Notes: generated by a model from the sequence alone, not told the origin. Counted from the first letter of the stretch, positions 18,002-33,287 are shown. The stretch: DNA of 64,000 nt from Fredinandcohnia onubensis (GCF_002734285.1 NZ_NSEA01000024.1:1-64000); one strand, 5' to 3'. Made by a program: numbers and translations.

Positions 18002-19753
18002 ATGAGAATTTTACGTAATGGATTTAAACATAATAGTCTGTTTTATAAAATGTTTCTTCTTACCATCGTTATCATTGTTACGGTTTCCTCATTGATATCA
18101 TGGACCACTTTCCGAATGTCAGAGAAGTTTTTTGTCGAGCGGTTTAGTTTTAACAATAGCAAGGTGATGGACCAGATAAAGGAGAGTTTAGGTACTTTTC
18201 ATTATTCGATTGTGATCGCTTCGAATAAACTCTTACAAAACGGAACGGTTAAGAGTTTTCTCACAGGTAATCACTCAAATCGTATGTTGGGCAGCTATTA
18301 TTATCAAGTAAATTCACAATTGGAAACGATAGAATCAAGTGTAGAAGCTTATAATGTTAGCATTTTGGTCCATGGTATAAATGGTATTAGTTATGCAACG
18401 GATCGACCTTCATGGGCCTTATCCGATGAAAGATTGCAGGATCACTTCATTACTACGGCTACACTAAAACAGCCTAAAAAACTGCTTTATCATCTTGAAC
18501 AACAAAAGGATGATCAATTCATTATTGCATCAAAGGCATTTATGGAACGTACGTCAAACTATATTTATGGTTCCATGTACTTTACGATTCTAGAAGAAGA
18601 TTTTCGAAAGTTTTATAGTAGCTACACCAGCTTGGGAAATGATGTGCTAGTGATGGATCAAGCGGGGACCATTTTATCTAGTAATCGGGAGGAGTTCATT
18701 GGAAAAAAAGAAGTAGAACTTCTTAACTATGCCATCCAATTAGAGAATCAACAAAAGAATTATATGGATACAGATTTTAAGGGGAAAGATCATATTATTA
18801 TGTCAGAATTTAGCCCTACCATGAATTTGTATCTGGTCAATTTAATTGATAAGCAAACAGCATTTAAGGATATCATTGATAAAAAATCAATTGTCATGAT
18901 CAGCGTACTATTTATGATTCTGGCGATTATCATTGTGTTTTTCGCCTCAAGAAGGTTGACAAATTCGTTGACAAATCTCGTAAAGCAAATTGAAAATACC
19001 CCCAAAAATGACTTTGATCATTATATACCAGTAACGGGTACGTATGAAACACAACAAATTGGTCAAGCCTTCAATTCAATGCTTGATGAGCTTCATGAGT
19101 ATGTAGACAAGCTTGTGCTGAGCCAAAAACAGAAACGGAATGCAGAATTAGCGGCACTCCAGCAACAAATCAATCCACATTTTTTATATAATACGTTAAC
19201 TTCAATCAAGTTCATGGTGCAGCAAGGTGGAAAAGAAGAGGCAACCGAAACGGTCAATGCGCTAATCTCTCTCCTCCAAAATACCATTGGCAATATTAGT
19301 GAAACGATTACTGTGGACCAGGAAATCGATAATTTAAAAAGCTATGTCTTTATTAATCAGAAACGATATGGTGAGCGAATTCGGGTAAATTATTTTATCG
19401 GACCGGAGAGTAATGATGTCCAAATTCCGAAACTCATTCTACAACCATTTATTGAAAATTCCTTTTTTCATGGCTTCAATAAAAAGAGTGGTGGGACCAT
19501 TAATGTTCTCGTTTGGAAAGAAGAAGATACCCTCATTTGTGAGATCCTAGATAATGGTGACGGTATGGAAGTGTCTACCGATCACAAACTTCCGGATACG
19601 AAACGCAAACAACATATGTTCAGTGGGATCGGTGTTCGGAATGTCAACGAACGCATCCAACTATTATATGGGGAAGACTATGGTGTGACAATCTCAAGTA
19701 ATATCGGTGAAGGGACAAAGGTTCGTATCACACTTCCAATACAAAAAAGCTAA
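18002..19753 (+). CDS. YesM-type sensor histidine kinase
   Basis: A 583-residue membrane kinase. TM1 at about 15-37, an extracellular sensor domain (about 38-295), TM2 near 297-318 (IVMISVLFMILAIIIVFFASRR), then HAMP. Phosphoacceptor H393 is in INPHFLYNTL, the signature of the His_kinase/YesM family. The ATPase domain has the N box LQPFIENSFFHGF, DNGDGM and the G2-like GIGVRNVNERI. I chose ATG 18002, eight bases behind the regulator stop; ATG 17996 is also possible. It probably senses extracellular oligosaccharide, directly or through the binding protein at 19931. Confidence 0.92.
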   Translation: MRILRNGFKHNSLFYKMFLLTIVIIVTVSSLISWTTFRMSEKFFVERFSFNNSKVMDQIKESLGTFHYSIVIASNKLLQNGTVKSFLTGNHSNRMLGSYYYQVNSQLETIESSVEAYNVSILVHGINGISYATDRPSWALSDERLQDHFITTATLKQPKKLLYHLEQQKDDQFIIASKAFMERTSNYIYGSMYFTILEEDFRKFYSSYTSLGNDVLVMDQAGTILSSNREEFIGKKEVELLNYAIQLENQQKNYMDTDFKGKDHIIMSEFSPTMNLYLVNLIDKQTAFKDIIDKKSIVMISVLFMILAIIIVFFASRRLTNSLTNLVKQIENTPKNDFDHYIPVTGTYETQQIGQAFNSMLDELHEYVDKLVLSQKQKRNAELAALQQQINPHFLYNTLTSIKFMVQQGGKEEATETVNALISLLQNTIGNISETITVDQEIDNLKSYVFINQKRYGERIRVNYFIGPESNDVQIPKLILQPFIENSFFHGFNKKSGGTINVLVWKEEDTLICEILDNGDGMEVSTDHKLPDTKRKQHMFSGIGVRNVNERIQLLYGEDYGVTISSNIGEGTKVRITLPIQKS

Positions 19754-19888
19754 AAAATTTCACAAAACCTAAAGATAATCCAAGTTAAGAAATGGAAGCG
19801 TAACCAACATACAAAAATATCACAAATTTACAAAAATATCGTCCTAACTCATACGCTCTACGTGATGATAACATAGAAATTGTAAGGA

Positions 19889-19919
19889 GGATAACGCTTA
19901 CATGAACAGACATTCTTAG
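19889..19919 (+). promoter_or_regulatory. cre-like site overlapping a five-codon ORF
   Basis: The complement of 19889-19902 reads TGTAAGCGTTATCC, matching the CcpA cre consensus at 13 of 14 positions. It overlaps AAGGAGG (19884-19890) and an ATG at 19902 that opens a five-codon frame, MNRHS, ending at 19919 just before the GGGGGAG site of the binding-protein gene. Catabolite repression of the first galactoside operon is inferred. Confidence 0.6.
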
Positions 19920-19930
19920 GGGGAGTTAAC

Positions 19931-21217
19931 ATGAAGAAAGTAATGGCACTATTGATGGTTAGCATGCTTTTGTTGGCTGCGTGTTCTTCGGGGTCTTCGA
20001 ATAGTACTGAACCAGAGGGAAACTCAGATGCCAATGAGATTACCGTTTGGGCATGGGATCCAAACTTTAACATTAAAGCAGTTGAATTAGCAAAAGAAGC
20101 TTATGCAGCTGAAAATCCAGACGTTAACGTCAAGATTATTGAAAATGCGCAAGACGATATTGTGCAAAAGCTGAATACGAGCTTAAGTTCTGGTACAACG
20201 AAGGGATTACCAAATATCGTATTAATTGAGGATTATCGTGCACAAAGTTTTCTGCATGCTTATCCAGACATGTTCCATCCACTTACTGGTACTTATAAAA
20301 CAGAAGATTTTGTTCCATATAAGGTAGAAGCAACAAGTGTAAATGACGAAAACTACGGTCTTCCATTTGACTCAGGAGTAACTGGATTATACGTGAGAAC
20401 AGATTACTTAGCAGAAGCGGGTTATACGGTTGAAGATTTACAAAACATCGATTGGAAAGAATACATTGAAATTGGTAAGAAAGTAAAAGAAGCGACGGGG
20501 AAGAGATTACTTACTCTTGACCCAAATGAGTTAGGAGTTATTCATACAATGATTCAGTCAGCAGGTGAGTGGTATGTAAAAGAAGATGGGACTACGCCTT
20601 ATATAGCTGAAAATGAAGCTCTTAAAAAGTCTTTTGAGATTTATAAAGAACTTGTTGAGAACGACCTCATGAATTTTCACTCAGACTGGAATCAGTTCTT
20701 GGCAACATTCAATGGTGGAGAAGTTGCGACAGTAACGACTGGAAACTGGATTACGCCTTCCATCAAAGCCGAAAGTTCTCAATCTGGTAAGTGGGCAGTC
20801 GTGCCTCATCCAACTCTACCAGGCATTGAATCTGTAAATGCATCCAACCTCGGTGGTGCATCATGGTATGTTCTAAATGTTCCGGGTAAAGAGAATGCAG
20901 TTGATTTCCTTACAAAGACATTTGGTTCGAATGTAGATTTGTATCAAAAATTAGTAACTGAAATTGGGGTAATCGGTACTTATACCCCAGCTACAGAAGG
21001 AGAAGCGTATCAGCTAACAGATGAATTCTTTGGTGGTCAATCAATAGTTTCAGATTTCTCGAAATGGGCTGAAGAAATTCCGCAAGTAAACTATGGGATG
21101 CACACATATGCGATTGAAAGTATATTAATTGTGGCAATGCAAAATTATCTGAATGGACAAGACTTAGACACAGTCCTAGAAGATGCACAACAACAAGCGG
21201 AAACACAGATTAAATAA
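19931..21217 (+). CDS. Sugar ABC transporter substrate-binding lipoprotein (cassette 1)
   Basis: A 428-residue extracellular solute-binding protein of the family 1 type. The signal peptide ends in lipobox LLAAC with Cys at about 18, so the protein is tethered to the membrane. The mature start ITVWAWDPNFNIKAVELAKEAY is the usual first lobe, and DYLAEAGYTVEDL the hinge-side helix. It is paralogous to the protein at 26929 and is followed by two permeases and a beta-galactosidase, so galactose-containing oligosaccharides are the likely ligands. Its control by the YesN/YesM pair directly upstream is probable. Confidence 0.9.
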   Translation: MKKVMALLMVSMLLLAACSSGSSNSTEPEGNSDANEITVWAWDPNFNIKAVELAKEAYAAENPDVNVKIIENAQDDIVQKLNTSLSSGTTKGLPNIVLIEDYRAQSFLHAYPDMFHPLTGTYKTEDFVPYKVEATSVNDENYGLPFDSGVTGLYVRTDYLAEAGYTVEDLQNIDWKEYIEIGKKVKEATGKRLLTLDPNELGVIHTMIQSAGEWYVKEDGTTPYIAENEALKKSFEIYKELVENDLMNFHSDWNQFLATFNGGEVATVTTGNWITPSIKAESSQSGKWAVVPHPTLPGIESVNASNLGGASWYVLNVPGKENAVDFLTKTFGSNVDLYQKLVTEIGVIGTYTPATEGEAYQLTDEFFGGQSIVSDFSKWAEEIPQVNYGMHTYAIESILIVAMQNYLNGQDLDTVLEDAQQQAETQIK

Positions 21218-21235
21218 TCTACCGTAATTTCATAA

Positions 21236-21306
21236 GCCTCGGAACTCGCCAGCTTCTTGTACGGAATAATGAAGCGTAACTAGCGTTAGGTGGGCTCTTC
21301 CGAGGC
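21236..21306 (+). terminator. Long hairpin between binding-protein and permease genes
   Basis: GCCTCGGA (21236-21243) pairs with TCCGAGGC (21299-21306), enclosing further partly paired sequence. It is followed by TATTCTTATA rather than a clean T-run. It probably stabilises or attenuates the mRNA so that the binding protein is made in excess. Confidence 0.5.
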
Positions 21307-21317
21307 TATTCTTATAG

Positions 21318-21469
21318 AGGATTTTCAAAAAGTCCGGTGAATATGACGCATCGAATTTCTGTGTTGGCTTGCTTTTCCGTTCCTCACGTATTAACTGCAT
21401 ACGCTCCGGTACTCAAAGCTGCGCCGCCTTGAAATTCTTGGTCCTCTTCATCCTCCTTTTTGAAATCCT
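21318..21469. mobile_element. MITE-like element, 152 bp, terminal inverted repeats
   Basis: AGGATTTTCAAAAAG (21318-21332) and CTTTTTGAAATCCT (21456-21469) are near-perfect inverted ends (one base missing). The interior (CATCGAATTTCTG, CATACGCTCCGG, GCTGCGCCGCC) encodes no supported protein and is more GC-rich than its surroundings. It lies inside an operon between the hairpin at 21236 and the permease gene. A mobile origin is inferred from the ends only. Confidence 0.5.
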
Positions 21470-21500
21470 AATTGTATAGATTAGTAGGGAGTTGAGAGAA

Positions 21501-22430
21501 GTGATACAAGCATCTACGAAACAGAACATAGAGACGAAACCAAGAAAGTATAACAACAAACTCCGGTTTAAAAATGGACTAATTGGCTGGTCCTTTATTT
21601 CGATCGCAACACTCATGATCTGTATCTTTTATTTCTATCCAATGGTCCAAGCGCTCCTTCTTTCTTTTCAATCAGGAGCTGGAACAAATTTAAGTTTTGT
21701 AGGTTTCGATAATTACATGCGGCTACTTAAAGATCCGACGTTTATAACTGCTGTGAAAAACACCGTTATTTACTTGATTATCCAAGTACCTGTCATGATC
21801 ATTCTGGCCATGTTTTTATCCGTTTTATTGAATAATAAGAGTCTGAAACTAAAGGGATTCTTCCGAACTGCCATCTTTTTACCATGTATTACGTCACTCG
21901 TCGCGTATTCGGTCGTATTCAAATATTTATTTAGTACAGATGGCATCATTAACAAAATGCTGATCAATCTTTCGCTGATCGCAGAACCGATTCAATGGCT
22001 CACAGATCCTTTTTGGGCAAAGGTAACGATTATTATCGCAATCACATGGCGCTGGACAGGCTATAATATGATTTTTTACCTATCTGCACTTCAAAACGTG
22101 GATAACTCTATTTATGAAGCAGCAAAAATTGATGGTGCAAATGCATTTCAACAATTCTTTAAAATTACAATTCCAATGCTAAAGCCAATCATTTTATTTA
22201 CATCGATTACATCAACTATTGGTACGCTTCAGTTATTTGATGAAGTGATGAACATAACAAAGGGTGGACCAGGTAACGCAACATTAACAATCTCTCAGTA
22301 TATTTATAATCTCTCATTTAAATATACTCCTGATTTTGGATATGCTGCGACTGTGTCATATGCAATCGTGATTATGATCATTTTCTTCTCGATCATTCAG
22401 TTCAAAGTAGCAGGTGATAAAAATGCATAA
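21501..22430 (+). CDS. Sugar ABC transporter permease, MalF/UgpA type (cassette 1)
   Basis: A 309-residue permease with six membrane helices and a cytosolic N-terminal tail. The EAA loop is YEAAKIDGANAFQQFFKITIPMLKP, which docks the ATPase. GTG 21501 is chosen since GGGAG (21487-21491) lies about nine bases before; TTG 21492 is too close. It overlaps the second permease by eight bases. No ATPase gene accompanies it, so it most likely works with a shared MsmX-type ATPase encoded elsewhere. Confidence 0.9.
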   Translation: MIQASTKQNIETKPRKYNNKLRFKNGLIGWSFISIATLMICIFYFYPMVQALLLSFQSGAGTNLSFVGFDNYMRLLKDPTFITAVKNTVIYLIIQVPVMIILAMFLSVLLNNKSLKLKGFFRTAIFLPCITSLVAYSVVFKYLFSTDGIINKMLINLSLIAEPIQWLTDPFWAKVTIIIAITWRWTGYNMIFYLSALQNVDNSIYEAAKIDGANAFQQFFKITIPMLKPIILFTSITSTIGTLQLFDEVMNITKGGPGNATLTISQYIYNLSFKYTPDFGYAATVSYAIVIMIIFFSIIQFKVAGDKNA

Positions 22431-23247
22431 AATAAAACAGGCTTTCGTTTATATCATTCTATCGATTTTTACGATCATCTCTATTTTCCCGTTTCTATGG
22501 ATGATTGTTAGTGCGACAAATAAATCTGTTGATGTAACAAATGGAAGGTTATTGCCTGGAACACATTTGTTGGAAAACTTACAGAACCTATTAAATTCGG
22601 TCAACCTTGTTCCAGCGTTAATGAACTCAGCGATTATCTCGATTGCAACGACCATTTTATCCTTGATCATTGCATCGCTTGCAGGATATGGCTTTGAAAT
22701 TTACAGAAGTAAGGCAAAGGATATCGTGTTTACTATTTTACTACTTTCAATGATGATTCCATTTGCAGCATTGATGATTCCGCTATTCCGAATGTTTGGG
22801 ACGATTTCTCAATATGCACCTGGGATTGGAATTGATACGTTAACAGCTGCTATGTTGCCAAGTATTACAACGGCATTCCTGATCTTTTTCTTCAGACAGA
22901 ATACAAAGATGTTTCCAAAAGCGCTACTAGAAGCGGGAAGGATGGATGGTTTAACAGAGCTTGGTGTATTCTTCCGAATATATGTACCTACGATGAAAAC
23001 AACCTATGCGGCGGCAGCAATTATTACGTTTATGGCAAGCTGGAACAACTACTTGTGGCCGCTTGTTGTGTTACAATCACCTGAAAATCATACAATTCCA
23101 TTAATCATTTCAAATCTCGGTTATAGTTCTACACCGGATTATGGGATTATTATGACAACCATTGTAATCGCAACTTTACCTACAGCACTTATCTTCTTCC
23201 TGTTGCAAAAGCATTTCGTAGCAGGGATGATGGGGTCTGTAAAATAA
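22423..23247 (+). CDS. Sugar ABC transporter permease, MalG/UgpE type (cassette 1)
   Basis: A 274-residue permease with six helices, partner of the preceding protein. The EAA loop is LEAGRMDGLTELGVFFRIYVPTMK (EAA replaced by EAG). ATG 22423 follows CAGGTGAT and overlaps the upstream stop. The C-terminus LLQKHFVAGMMGSVK is the usual end of this family. The beta-galactosidase gene begins 34 bases downstream, so uptake and hydrolysis are co-expressed. Confidence 0.9.
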   Translation: MHKIKQAFVYIILSIFTIISIFPFLWMIVSATNKSVDVTNGRLLPGTHLLENLQNLLNSVNLVPALMNSAIISIATTILSLIIASLAGYGFEIYRSKAKDIVFTILLLSMMIPFAALMIPLFRMFGTISQYAPGIGIDTLTAAMLPSITTAFLIFFFRQNTKMFPKALLEAGRMDGLTELGVFFRIYVPTMKTTYAAAAIITFMASWNNYLWPLVVLQSPENHTIPLIISNLGYSSTPDYGIIMTTIVIATLPTALIFFLLQKHFVAGMMGSVK

Positions 23248-23272
23248 CTAACATCACTTGGTAGATGAATAG

Positions 23273-26353
<3,081 letters not shown>

Positions 26354-26383
26354 GGTACCTGATCCCGTGCCCATACTAACAAG

Positions 26384-26418
26384 AGTCGATTTCCCAATTG
26401 TGGGGAATCGGCTTTTTT
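26384..26418 (+). terminator. Terminator behind beta-galactosidase 1
   Basis: AGTCGATTTCCC (26384-26395) pairs with GGGGAATCGGCT (26402-26413), followed by TTTTTT. Almost the same hairpin as at 6112, with the same repeat family following both. Confidence 0.88.
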
Positions 26419-26446
26419 GTTATTCATGAGTTTAGTTTTAGTTGTG

Positions 26447-26662
26447 TAAGCATGAAGACCACTTCGGGTGAAAAACATGACTAAAGTGTACTTCATAAGC
26501 CTGATGAAGCCCACTTGGGGCAGAAAACTGGTTCGAAATGTTCTTCATAAGCCCGATGAAGAACATTTTGAGCAAGTATCCCATCCGAAAAGTCCTTCAT
26601 AAGTTCAATGAAAACCACTCCGAGCAAGAATTTCAATTAAATAGTCCTTCATCAAATTCAAG
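26447..26662. repeat. Tandem array, 52 bp period, CTTCAT/ATGAAG family
   Basis: Landmark TGAAG at 26453, 26505, 26557 and TGAAA at 26609: spacings of exactly 52, with a degenerate fifth unit near 26658. Units share GATGAAGACCACTT with the array at 6195, including the lead-in AGTTGTGTAAGCATGAAG. No gene lies in 26354-26928 apart from this, the terminator and the promoter region. Confidence 0.9.
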
Positions 26663-26695
26663 CCAAAGTCTCTTACGACCTTGTTAAGTTTTCTG

Positions 26696-26871
26696 TATTT
26701 TACTAAAATAATCTTTGTGAAGGTTTATGAAAAGGCGTTGATTATACTAACTTTATTTTTGAAATGATCATAGAAATTAGAGATTTTGTGTGAAAATGAG
26801 ATAACAAAGAAAAAATATTTAGTAAAATAATTATTAAAAGCGTTTACATTTACTAAAATACTTTATATAAT
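26696..26871 (+). promoter_or_regulatory. Promoter of cassette 2 with three palindromic operators and a cre-like box
   Basis: -35 TTTACA (26843-26848) and -10 TATAAT (26866-26871) are 17 bases apart. TATTTTACTAAAATA (26696-26710), TTTAGTAAA (26818-26826) and TTTACTAAA (26849-26857) repeat one dyad; the last lies between -35 and -10. AAAAGCGTTTACAT (26836-26849) resembles a cre or LacI-family half-palindrome over the -35. A looping repressor, perhaps the LacI protein at 34487, is inferred. Confidence 0.65.
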
Positions 26872-26928
26872 AAACCTGTAAAATTGAAAGGGAAAATATA
26901 GGACTTAACAAAAAAAGGGGTTATGAAA

Positions 26929-28221
26929 ATGAAAAAGTATCTTTCATTCATCATGGTTTTATTGTTATTAGTAGTCTCTGCTTGTTCAAACAAGACGGAT
27001 GAACAAGGCTCTACGGGGGACTTCGATAATCCTTCAGGAAAAATTACCGTTTGGGGATGGGATGTAGCAGCTGAAACTATGAATCTAGCTGTGGAAGATT
27101 TTCAGAAAAAACATCCTGATATTGAAGTTGAAGTAGAAGATTTTAATAGTTCTGATTTGTATGAGAAGTTAACTGTCGGTCTAGCAGCAAGAGGTTCCGG
27201 CTTACCGGATGTAATCCTTATGGAAGATGAACGAATTCCTGGCTATATTAATCAGTTCCCACAGGGGTTCATGAAACTGAATGAACATGGTTATGACCAA
27301 TATAAAGATTCATTCAACCCAGCTAAAATTGCATCCGTTCAGAATAAAGACGGCGACATGATAGCTGCACCTTGGGATATTGGACCAGCAGTTATGTTCT
27401 ACCGTGTTGATCTTTTCGAACAAGCAAATGTGGATCCAGATTCAATTAAAACTTGGAATGATTACATTGAAGCAGGAAAGAAAATTAAAGATACAACAGG
27501 TGCTCAATTATTACCAATTGATATTGCGAAGTACGACGGAGTATTTCACATGATGCTACAGCAACAAGGACTCTCTTATTTTGATACTGAAGGAAATATC
27601 AACCTAGAATCAGAAGAATCTGTCCAAGCAATGGAAGTAATTCAAAAATTACATGAAGAGGATTTAGTTTTTAATAATGATGGTTGGGATGGAATTGTAA
27701 CAGCTACTGTGAATGGGGCAGTAGCAACGGTCCCTTATGGGATCTGGTACGCAGGAACAATTATGGATCAAGCTCCTGATCTTGCTGGAAAATGGGATGT
27801 TTTCTATCTTCCAAGTTTCAAAAATGATGGTGCTAGATATGCAAACGTTGGGGGATCATCCTTGTTAATTCCGTCGTCTAGTAAAAATCAATCCGCTGCT
27901 TATGCTTTTGTTGAGTATTTTACAACGAATGTAGAAGCACAACTTATCGGTTTTGAAAAGTTTGGTTTGTTCCCTTCTTTAAATAGCACATATGATTCAC
28001 CAATATTTACAGCTGAAAGTGAATACTTTAATCAAAGTCCAATTTTTAAAAAGGTATCTGATATTGTAGACCAAGTTCCAGAGATCCCGTTAGATGAAAA
28101 CTTTGCACGTGCAAGTAAAGTCATGAGTAATACACAAGCATCGGTTTTACTTGAGAATAAAGAGGTTAGTTCAGCATTACAAAACGCTAGTAAGCAATTA
28201 GAAAATGAGATTAAAAAATAG
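26929..28221 (+). CDS. Sugar ABC transporter substrate-binding lipoprotein (cassette 2)
   Basis: A 430-residue solute-binding protein with signal peptide and lipobox VSAC. The mature start GKITVWGWDVAAETMNLAVEDFQKKHP parallels the cassette 1 protein, and the two are similar in length and overall motif order. ATG 26929 is preferred: AAAAGGGG (26913-26920) lies eight bases upstream, whereas ATG 26923 is only two bases away. It is first in the operon with two permeases and the second beta-galactosidase. The ligand is probably a galactoside or galacto-oligosaccharide. Confidence 0.9.
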   Translation: MKKYLSFIMVLLLLVVSACSNKTDEQGSTGDFDNPSGKITVWGWDVAAETMNLAVEDFQKKHPDIEVEVEDFNSSDLYEKLTVGLAARGSGLPDVILMEDERIPGYINQFPQGFMKLNEHGYDQYKDSFNPAKIASVQNKDGDMIAAPWDIGPAVMFYRVDLFEQANVDPDSIKTWNDYIEAGKKIKDTTGAQLLPIDIAKYDGVFHMMLQQQGLSYFDTEGNINLESEESVQAMEVIQKLHEEDLVFNNDGWDGIVTATVNGAVATVPYGIWYAGTIMDQAPDLAGKWDVFYLPSFKNDGARYANVGGSSLLIPSSSKNQSAAYAFVEYFTTNVEAQLIGFEKFGLFPSLNSTYDSPIFTAESEYFNQSPIFKKVSDIVDQVPEIPLDENFARASKVMSNTQASVLLENKEVSSALQNASKQLENEIKK

Positions 28222-28240
28222 TATCAACTAATATATCTGG

Positions 28241-28278
28241 GATGAGGGTGAGAAAAAAGAAGTAAAAAAGCCCTCATC
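28241..28278 (+). terminator. Attenuator hairpin behind the cassette 2 binding-protein gene
   Basis: GATGAGGGT (28241-28249) pairs with GCCCTCATC (28270-28278), followed by TTTATT. It occupies the same position as the hairpin at 21236 in cassette 1, likely lowering permease expression relative to the binding protein. Confidence 0.65.
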
Positions 28279-28305
28279 TTTATTAATAGTTAGGGGTGTG
28301 TTTTA

Positions 28306-29241
28306 GTGGAACAGCCGGATAAGGTCGTTACAATCATTACAGATGTTAAGGGAAAAACCAAGAAGAGAGTCGGTTCACAAATCATTACTCCCAAAAATGC
28401 ACCATACTTTTTTATGGGACCTGCTCTTCTTTTAATTATCGTTTTTACAATTTATCCAGTTATCTCTTCATTTTTATTAAGTTTCCAAGAGGTACGTGGG
28501 GTTGAAAAAACGTTTGTTGGATTATCAAATTACGCAAGGTTATTCCAAGATCCAATTTTTTATAAATCATTACTCAATACATTTCAAATTCTAATCGTTC
28601 AAGTGCCGTTGATGCTTTTTCTTGCTCTAATAATTGCGGTTGGGCTGCACTCGTCAATGGTTAAATTCAAAAGCCTTTTTAGAATTGCTTTTTTTATGCC
28701 TGCCATTACCGCACTTGTTGCAGCATCAATTGTTTTCATGATTTTGCTTGATGAGCAATTTGGTCTTGTAAACTATCTTCTATCAGTAGCCGGCATTGAG
28801 CCGATTACATGGCTTACTTCACCTTTTTGGGCGAAGGTCTCAGTGATTTTAGTTATGACGTGGAGATGGACGGGATATAACATGGTTATCTTTTTAGCTG
28901 GTTTGCAAAATATCCCTGATTCTTTATACGAAGCTGCAAGCATAGATGGAGCAAGTAAATTCAAACAGTTTTTTATGATTACAATTCCACAACTAAAACC
29001 GGTTTTCGTATTTACAGTCGTGATGTCTACAATCGGTACCCTTCAACTATTCGATGAACCTTTTATCTTAACTGAAGGTGGCCCTAATAGTGCAACAATG
29101 ACAATAACGCTTTACCTATATGAGGTTGGCTTTAAATATTTTGAGTTTGGTTATGCATCTTCAATTGCATATGTACTTGTATTAATTATTGCTGTTATTT
29201 CTTGGATTCAAATGAAGTTGGTAGGTGACACAGACGAATGA
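28306..29241 (+). CDS. Sugar ABC transporter permease, MalF/UgpA type (cassette 2)
   Basis: A 311-residue six-helix permease. The EAA loop is YEAASIDGASKFKQFFMITIPQLKP. Many stretches match the cassette 1 permease (for example LTSPFWAKVSVI and TWRWTGYNM), showing common descent. GTG 28306 is preceded by AGGGGTG. Its end overlaps the next permease by four bases (ATGA). No cognate ATPase is encoded here. Confidence 0.9.
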   Translation: MEQPDKVVTIITDVKGKTKKRVGSQIITPKNAPYFFMGPALLLIIVFTIYPVISSFLLSFQEVRGVEKTFVGLSNYARLFQDPIFYKSLLNTFQILIVQVPLMLFLALIIAVGLHSSMVKFKSLFRIAFFMPAITALVAASIVFMILLDEQFGLVNYLLSVAGIEPITWLTSPFWAKVSVILVMTWRWTGYNMVIFLAGLQNIPDSLYEAASIDGASKFKQFFMITIPQLKPVFVFTVVMSTIGTLQLFDEPFILTEGGPNSATMTITLYLYEVGFKYFEFGYASSIAYVLVLIIAVISWIQMKLVGDTDE

Positions 29242-30065
29242 AAACTTCCAATAAACTCTCAAAAATATTTATTTATGGCTTACTACTAATTGGTGTGATT
29301 ATATCAATTGGACCGTTCTATTGGATGATAGTAGGATCAACTCTACCAACAGGACAGATCTTTTCATTACCGCCTAAATTGTCTCCAGGGGATTTTCTTG
29401 CAAAGAACTTTGCATCATTAAAAGACTCGCTGGGAATTGCACGTATCTTTTGGAACTCTATCTTTATCGCAATAGTCTATACCGTTTTAAGTACGCTTAT
29501 AGCTGCTATGGCGGGTTATGCGTTTGCTAAGTTTCGTTTTAAAGGGAAGAATGTAATTTTCTTCATTATATTATGTTCATTAATGATTCCATATCAGGTT
29601 ACCCTAATTCCATTGTTTGAAATGATGGTGACCTTTGATTGGCTTAATACTTACCAGGCTATTATTCTACCAACTTTAGCATCGCCATTTGCTATTTATT
29701 TAATGAGGCAAAATATGTTATCTGTGCCTGATTCGATTATTGAAGCTTCACGTGTTGATGGTGCTGGAGAAATTAAGATTTTCTTTACTATTGTTTTGCC
29801 GGTTGTTCGGCCAGCATTGGCAGCCGTTTCAATTTTTCTATTTATGTCTCAGTGGAACAGTTTGATCTGGCCACTAATTACGTTAAATTCAAAAGAAATG
29901 TTTACGTTGCCTGTAGCATTATCAAGTTTAATTGGACTGGCACGCATTGATTATGGGCAATTAATGCTAGGCACAGCTTTATCGACTCTCCCGATCATGG
30001 TATTTTTCTTGCTTATGCAAAAGCACTTTATTTCGGGAATATTGGGTGGGTCAGTTAAAGAGTAA
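29238..30065 (+). CDS. Sugar ABC transporter permease, MalG/UgpE type (cassette 2)
   Basis: A 275-residue six-helix permease. The EAA loop is IEASRVDGAGEIKIFFTIVLPVVRP and the C-terminus LLMQKHFISGILGGSVKE is typical. It begins within the stop of the preceding permease. The beta-galactosidase gene follows after 65 bases. Together with 26929 and 28306 it forms an importer of the CUT1 class. Confidence 0.9.
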   Translation: MKTSNKLSKIFIYGLLLIGVIISIGPFYWMIVGSTLPTGQIFSLPPKLSPGDFLAKNFASLKDSLGIARIFWNSIFIAIVYTVLSTLIAAMAGYAFAKFRFKGKNVIFFIILCSLMIPYQVTLIPLFEMMVTFDWLNTYQAIILPTLASPFAIYLMRQNMLSVPDSIIEASRVDGAGEIKIFFTIVLPVVRPALAAVSIFLFMSQWNSLIWPLITLNSKEMFTLPVALSSLIGLARIDYGQLMLGTALSTLPIMVFFLLMQKHFISGILGGSVKE

Positions 30066-30088
30066 CCATTTAATGTACTGGGAATTAA

Positions 30089-33190
<3,102 letters not shown>

Positions 33191-33287
33191 AATAAACATT
33201 AAGCAGGAAAAAACTCTGCTTATATTTAAGAAAGTGGGCTCGTCGATACCTCCTTCACGTGGACATCAAGCGTCTTTCTTCAATTAA

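Noticed and set aside
21236-21306. Possible T-box or riboswitch
   Set aside because: Only one long-range stem; no T-box sequence or known aptamer core could be recognised.
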